From assembly GCA_027576995.1 (NCBI GenBank), contig JANBQC010000744.1:1-12092 (forward strand): a stretch of DNA of 12,092 bases, given 5' to 3'. The translations under genes were made by a program, and so were the position numbers. This document shows positions 8,482-12,092 of this stretch, piece by piece (positions within the stretch are counted from its first letter, which is position 1; every line of letters starts with the position of its first letter). The stretch is from Dimargaris cristalligena (Eukaryota; Kickxellomycota; Dimargaritomycetes; Dimargaritales; Dimargaritaceae). The notes under the pieces were generated by a model. That model was not told the origin of the DNA. It saw nothing but the letters and a program-made list of their open reading frames with translations, and did not search any database.

Positions 8482-9441
8482 TTAAATGTTATTGTGCTTG
8501 GGAGGGGTCCATTTCACGGAAATGATATTGCCTTCGGCCATATCAGAGCACAGTGCGCCAGTTGCGCCCCGTGGAACAGGGATAAAGGATGCAAAAGTGA
8601 CCCGACGCTGGTAACGGGGACGGTTGGCACAACGGGTAGGCCTGAGTTCAGTAGGTTGGGGTTGGGATTGAGGTGGGGCTTGGGGTTGGGGTTGGGAAAC
8701 TGCAGTATCGATGAATGGTTCCTTTAAAGGGAGCGGGTCCCTAAACATGCCCTGCTTGGCCAGGTGTCGATGCAAAATATCAAAACTACCCACTTCGACG
8801 GTGTAACGGGTAAGGTGGGCGGGGCCCGGCAAGAAGAAGGGTTCGTCCCCTATCTCGAAGGGAGCGCAACTAGAAGTCTCACCTGGCACCGGTGCATTGG
8901 TGCAGGGGGCCAGCCCCGAAGGCATAATGGCCCGACATTCGCCGGTGGATGATGCAGAATAAAGAGAGACATCATCGACGGACTGGCCACCCATCGAGCT
9001 ATTAAGCTGGAGGGTGGGTTCAATACCGGTCGAGCTTTCGCTCTCTGGGAACAGGGCCCTCAGCCCACACTCGGGGATGTCCAAATTAGCCCGAGCCACC
9101 GAGTGGGCGGGGGAGGATGGGGGTGTAAGAATATCCGAGAACTCCGGACAGAGCGCCAGTTCGTCTGCAAACGACTGGGCCGGAGAGGCCGCAAAGCTTA
9201 GCTCGAGGAGCGAGCCAGGTGAGACGGTGGATACGGAGGACCATGTACTGGCGGAAGGGGAGGAAAGCGGCTGGTCTTTGGGTTTGCTCTGCAACTTAGA
9301 CCCGGTTGGCACCCCGGTCGGCTCGTCGAAAGCTGTCGGTTGGCGGTGGTTCAAAGTGGCCTTGATTTTTTGACCAAGTTTCCTGATGGCTGGGGTAGGG
9401 CGGACTTGAGCGAACAGTCGAGCAAACACATTGAAGGCCAT
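8482..9441 (-). CDS. Unrecognised, mostly disordered 319-aa protein
   Basis: I do not recognise this protein. The start at 9441 is an ATG with G at +4 (ATGGCC). An in-frame TAA lies 15 nt before it and no ATG occurs upstream as far as the TATA box, so the start is well supported. Residues 1-38 have no acidic residue and eight Arg/Lys, with a hydrophobic first turn (MAFNVFARLF), like a mitochondrial presequence or a basic membrane-binding helix. Residues 41-195 are rich in Ser, Pro and Thr and look disordered. They contain several SP/TP sites (61, 74, 86, 106, 110) and ILTPPSSP at 104-111, which resembles a Cdc4/Fbw7 phosphodegron. Residues 200-245 look more ordered (LTRYTVEVGSFDILHRHL). A PQ-repeat follows (250-263), then RRVTFAS at 279-285, which fits the RVxF docking motif for protein phosphatase 1. 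A phosphorylation-controlled regulatory protein is possible, but the motifs are short. It converges on gene 1. Confidence 0.7.
   Translation of the reverse strand: MAFNVFARLFAQVRPTPAIRKLGQKIKATLNHRQPTAFDEPTGVPTGSKLQSKPKDQPLSSPSASTWSSVSTVSPGSLLELSFAASPAQSFADELALCPEFSDILTPPSSPAHSVARANLDIPECGLRALFPESESSTGIEPTLQLNSSMGGQSVDDVSLYSASSTGECRAIMPSGLAPCTNAPVPGETSSCAPFEIGDEPFFLPGPAHLTRYTVEVGSFDILHRHLAKQGMFRDPLPLKEPFIDTAVSQPQPQAPPQSQPQPTELRPTRCANRPRYQRRVTFASFIPVPRGATGALCSDMAEGNIISVKWTPPKHNNI
8658..8696 (+). other. G-quadruplex-type tract on the template strand of gene 2
   Basis: Six runs of three or four G are separated mostly by TT or CTT, in units like TTGGGG, with one longer 8-nt gap. It satisfies the usual four-run G-quadruplex rule several times over. 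It is the template-strand side of the PQ repeat codons (CCN CAR) of gene 2, so the G-rich strand is the one the polymerase reads and the mRNA is C-rich here. Confidence 0.65.
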
Positions 9442-9670
9442 GCCTGGTAGTATTTATGGATGAGACGGAATTGGCTTACACTATTAATGGGCAATGAATG
9501 GCGGCAAGGAATGGTAGTAGAGGCTGATGAAATAAAGATGCGAAACAGAAGAAGATACGTGCACTAAGTGAGACCTAGTTATAGAGTACCAATGAATGTA
9601 GCGGAAGTAGGAATGGATAAGTCAAGAGAGAACGGGTTGTTAAGTAAGGTTGTATCCCGAGAGGGGGGGT
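9442..9670 (-). promoter_or_regulatory. 5' leader of gene 2
   Basis: On the minus strand this stretch is C/T-rich and has no ATG between the TATA box and the gene 2 start, as in the proximal leader of gene 1. A GTAAGC...ACCAG segment (9444-9479) could be read as an intron but at 36 nt is probably too short. Confidence 0.45.
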
Positions 9671-9677
9671 CTTTATA
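9671..9677 (-). promoter_or_regulatory. TATA box of gene 2
   Basis: TATAAAG on the minus strand, followed at once by ACCCCCCC and then the C/T-rich leader, 230 nt before the ATG. Position and context match a TATA-containing fungal promoter. The start site itself cannot be fixed from the sequence. Confidence 0.5.
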
Positions 9678-9680
9678 CTA

Positions 9681-10995
9681 TCTTGCAAACTAGTGCCCGG
9701 CAATGGCCCCTAGATAAAGGACATGCAACTAGAGAAACCAAAACAAATTTAAATGCAGGAGAGTATTGCATCAAGACGGGAAGGTAGGAGCGAGCAAAGA
9801 AATGGGGAACTTAATTGAGTTATTGGGGCAACATGGCGCATTAGGTCAGTTAATATTGCTAAAGATGGGCCGATTCCTAAACTGTGAGCCATGTAGATCT
9901 AACAGCAAGCCATGCAGAAGAGCAAATGGGAGAATTGCCCTTCGTTATGTACCGGCTGGGCCTGTCTTGACCAGGGGTACAAGTCCCATCGAATTAGACG
10001 GGTTGTCGAGTGACAATCAATGCTCTTAAATATAAAAAATAGTATCCGAAAATTGAAATACCGGTTCAAGACATCGCTCTCAGCCTAATGGTATTGCTAT
10101 GGAAACCCTCGGGTCCTTAAAAACTGGACCTACCCCACAGCCCAGTCGAACCGAATCTATAATTGACATAATTACGCTGGATTTTCGTGAACTTAACGAG
10201 AGATACATTGCCAACCTTATCCTGTCACTAGTCTGCCTCCAAGGATTTATGCAAGGCGCTCTTAACATTGAATACCATGTCAATGTGACCAAATAAACAG
10301 CCGGCAACTGCACAGCCCTTTGGGAACCATGGTAGTTGAGGGTTGTACAATGTACATTCCTGAATTGAAATTTCATTAATGAGACCCTACTTTTATTGTA
10401 GACTAGCTGGTAAGCTAAAATCCACGGTACTTATATTTGAATACCGTGACCTTTACGCGATCACCACAATTAGATGCAAGGGTGTTTGATGGCAACTAGC
10501 CACTCGTATAAATGGACTAACCTCCGGGAGCCACCCGCCGCGAACTCGGCGTAATATCTATAGCTACTATCCATTACCCTGTACCCAAAATCAGACTACT
10601 GTTTCCAAGCCTAGATGGTTGTGTTAATGAACGTTGGCTTACCCCAGGCATCGGTTGTTCAGACTATCACGTGTACTGGCTCGGTCCACCAATCCACCAT
10701 TTCCGATAATTATACCTGGATAACAGGAGCCTATATACTGTGGTGGTTTTTAGAAGAACATGGTGTAGATGTTATATAAGCGAGGGAAGGGGGCGTTTTT
10801 ATTAAGTGTTAGAGCGAAGTAGGAATATAGGAATGTAGTAGCGATTGGAACTCTAGTAAACTGAGGAACTATTTGTAAGATAACCAGCACACCCTTTATA
10901 TAGTCGGTTCTATTCCATCTTATACAGACGTTAGTGTCTAGTGGACTTATTTGGTCGAGATAAAGACCTCAGAGATCAGTGTCATCACAGTGACG
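9681..10995. other. Stretch without a supportable gene
   Basis: Upstream of gene 2 there are only short frames (65-98 codons) on both strands, with no domain I recognise. One 87-codon frame at 9766-10029 (+) is Gly/Arg/Cys-containing but starts with TTG and has no family resemblance. A 7-bp inverted repeat CACGGTA/TACCGTG (10423-10448) with a 12-nt loop is the only structured element noted. CpG content is normal until 10994 and then drops to zero. Confidence 0.5.
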
Positions 10996-11030
10996 TTTAT
11001 GGCATTTCTTTATCCATTGGCAGGGGTTCT

Positions 11031-11042
11031 GGACAGCTGTCC
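11031..11042. repeat. 12-bp perfect palindrome
   Basis: GGACAGCTGTCC contains a CAGCTG E-box core and lies in the CpG-free block about 95 bp outside the long inverted repeat. Chance is a reasonable explanation. Confidence 0.4.
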
Positions 11043-11137
11043 CCCTGGTTAATTTGGTCCTGGGGCATGTTATTGCTGGATAAGGGTGACACTACATTAG
11101 TACTATCAGAACTGTGTCTGGTTATTGGGGTAAACTA

Positions 11138-11380
11138 GGGGTAAGAATAAGCTAAAGAATCTAACTAGTCCCAATGGGGCCTAATTATATATACATGGGG
11201 ATAGGTAAATAAGCTGACTAGATAGTTATAGGTATCCAGAAGACTCTGATGGTAACTGGAAGAGTCTTTAGATTAGCCCTTGAGTAATTAATGTAAAGAG
11301 GCAGAGTCTGGAGGGGGAAGGGTTATATAATGTAGGGTGATCCCATGGTATCAGGTGTGGCCATGGGAAGGCCAATATGG
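11138..11380 (+). repeat. Left arm of long inverted repeat
   Basis: Two parts match the reverse complement of the right arm without gaps: 11138-11200 with 12010-11948 (63 nt, 7 differences), and 11238-11380 with 11860-11718 (143 nt, 24 differences). Of the 31 differences, 29 are transitions. The stretch between them is 37 nt here but 87 nt in the right arm. The outer end reads GGGGTAAGAATAAGC. No clear target-site duplication is visible outside it. Confidence 0.85.
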
Positions 11381-11524
11381 GTGAAATTCAGCTTAGTTAT
11401 ATAAGGTTTCAACTAATATATGTATATGGGAAGATTAATGGGATGTTTATTTTCAACCAGCAGTATTTGCCTTATTAAAAGGATTGTTCATTATACAGCC
11501 TTGTTGAACCACTCCCATATGGTA

Positions 11525-11540
11525 TTATAAGGCCTTATAA
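11525..11540. repeat. 16-bp perfect palindrome
   Basis: TTATAAGGCCTTATAA lies inside the element where the left arm regains similarity to the right arm. The right-arm copy keeps one half (AGGCCTTATAA) but its other half is altered. Confidence 0.55.
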
Positions 11541-11717
11541 GGTTATTTACTTAATCCAGCTGGATAAAGGTAGATTATAAGGGCTAACACAAATTTAATT
11601 ATAACTTGTTCCTAATTCCTGAGAATAGTAACACAATAGATAGGTATATCATGTTAGACCATCTAATCTACCCTAATCTGGACATGCTAGTGTCTGTCCC
11701 TATTAGGCCTTATAATA

Positions 11718-12010
11718 CCATATTAACCTTCCTATGGTCATCCCCAGTACTATGGGATCACCCTATATCATATAACTTTTCCCCTTCCAGACTCTGCCTC
11801 TTCACACTAATCACTCAAGTGCTGATCCAAAGACTCTTCTGGTTACCATCAGAGTCTTCCAGACTCTAACAGCCATCTGGTTGGCCTATTTCCACCATAC
11901 CTTAGTCTTAGTAGGATCCTTCCCTTGGGGCCTCCCTCTGGAGTTGTCCCTGCATATATATAACTAGGCCCCATTGGGACCAGTTAAATTCTTTAGCTTA
12001 TTCTTACCCC
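11718..12010 (-). repeat. Right arm of long inverted repeat
   Basis: Reverse-complement partner of 11138-11380. It is longer by 50 nt because of extra sequence at 11861-11947. At four dinucleotide positions one arm has CA and the other TG (for example CTGG against CCAG, and TACATG against TATGCA). That is what two independent decays of the same ancestral CpG give. Confidence 0.85.
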
Positions 12011-12092
12011 CTGTAGTGAACTTACCACATTTTTTACCTACTTTTATTTTTAATCCATTTTTTGCACTTATCGGAAGTACGCCCCTGACAAG

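Larger units (their letters stand above)
11138..12010. mobile_element. Foldback-like element or two inverted copies of one repeat
   Basis: The two arms and a centre of about 340 nt make up about 870 bp with no coding capacity. An additional inverted match of 19 nt (11517-11535 with 11705-11723) continues the symmetry inward, so nearly the whole unit can fold on itself. This fits a non-autonomous foldback or MITE-like element, or two copies of one short repeat (for example solo LTRs) inserted head to head. The right arm has a TATA-like run at 11954-11963 on the plus strand and the left arm a similar one. Lack of a clear target-site duplication leaves the type open. Confidence 0.5.
10996..12070. 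repeat. CpG-free block at right edge
   Basis: Reading base by base I find no CpG dinucleotide between 10996 and 12070, about 1,075 nt. CpG occurs just before (10994) and just after (12071, 12080). Several dozen would be expected from base composition. The block contains the long inverted repeat and no coding sequence I can support. Complete loss of CpG with otherwise ordinary composition is the usual mark of long-term cytosine methylation of repeats. Confidence 0.75.

Noticed and set aside
9014..9373. 119-codon plus-strand frame inside gene 2
   Set aside because: Antisense shadow of gene 2; Gly/Ser-rich with no recognisable family.
9444..9479. 36-nt GTAAGC...ACCAG leader intron of gene 2
   Set aside because: Shorter than usual fungal introns, with no good branch point; it would not change the protein.
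9526..9546. Hammerhead-ribozyme-like CTGATGA followed by CGAAA
   Set aside because: The 10-11 nt between the two core boxes cannot form stem II and no flanking stems pair.
9971..9992. GGGGTACAAGTCCC, resembling a tRNA T-arm
   Set aside because: The loop lacks TTC, and no acceptor stem, anticodon arm or A box can be found around it.
10714..10732. CTGGATAA resembling the 3' core of a thiamine (TPP) riboswitch
   Set aside because: No CTGAGA element or pairing partner lies upstream, and no thiamine gene is nearby.

Overview
This is eukaryotic, most likely fungal, nuclear DNA. The evidence is two long uninterrupted single-exon reading frames with TATA boxes, long C/T-rich leaders without ATG, a 57-nt in-frame intron candidate, AATAAA-type signals, and no bacterial-style operon or ribosome-binding-site layout. 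The first protein carries a beta-rich C-terminal module that resembles the tubby-like/LURP-one-like fold common in fungi. An early-diverging filamentous fungus fits, but the lineage is a guess.

Layout. Positions 1-1446 form an AT-rich, repeat-like block with only three CpG dinucleotides. It holds LTR-like signals near its left end, a degenerate reading frame on the minus strand and an A-rich tract. Positions 1447-5100 have normal CpG content and no gene I can defend. Positions 5100-5896 are the promoter and leader of gene 1, with an opposed stress-element pair, two alternative TATA sites and a 58-codon upstream ORF between them. Gene 1 (5897-7411, +, 504 aa) is a tubby-like C-terminal-domain protein whose fold appears to be split by two disordered insertions. 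Positions 7412-8481 separate two convergent genes and hold poly(A)-type signals for both strands. Gene 2 (8482-9441, -, 319 aa) is an unrecognised, mostly disordered protein with a presequence-like N-terminus, a phosphodegron-like motif and a PP1-docking-like motif. Its leader and TATA box lie at 9442-9680. Positions 9681-10995 hold nothing I can call. Positions 10996-12070 contain no CpG at all and carry an imperfect inverted repeat of about 870 bp (11138-12010).

The main unusual result is the contrast between the CpG-exhausted edges and the CpG-normal interior. In the two gapless arm blocks (206 aligned positions, counted by eye) 29 of 31 differences are transitions. At four places one arm has CA where the other has TG, which is what independent decay of an ancestral CpG gives. 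This points to cytosine-methylated mobile DNA flanking an unmethylated gene island. The two genes share leader architecture and convergent orientation, but nothing in the sequence links them in one pathway.
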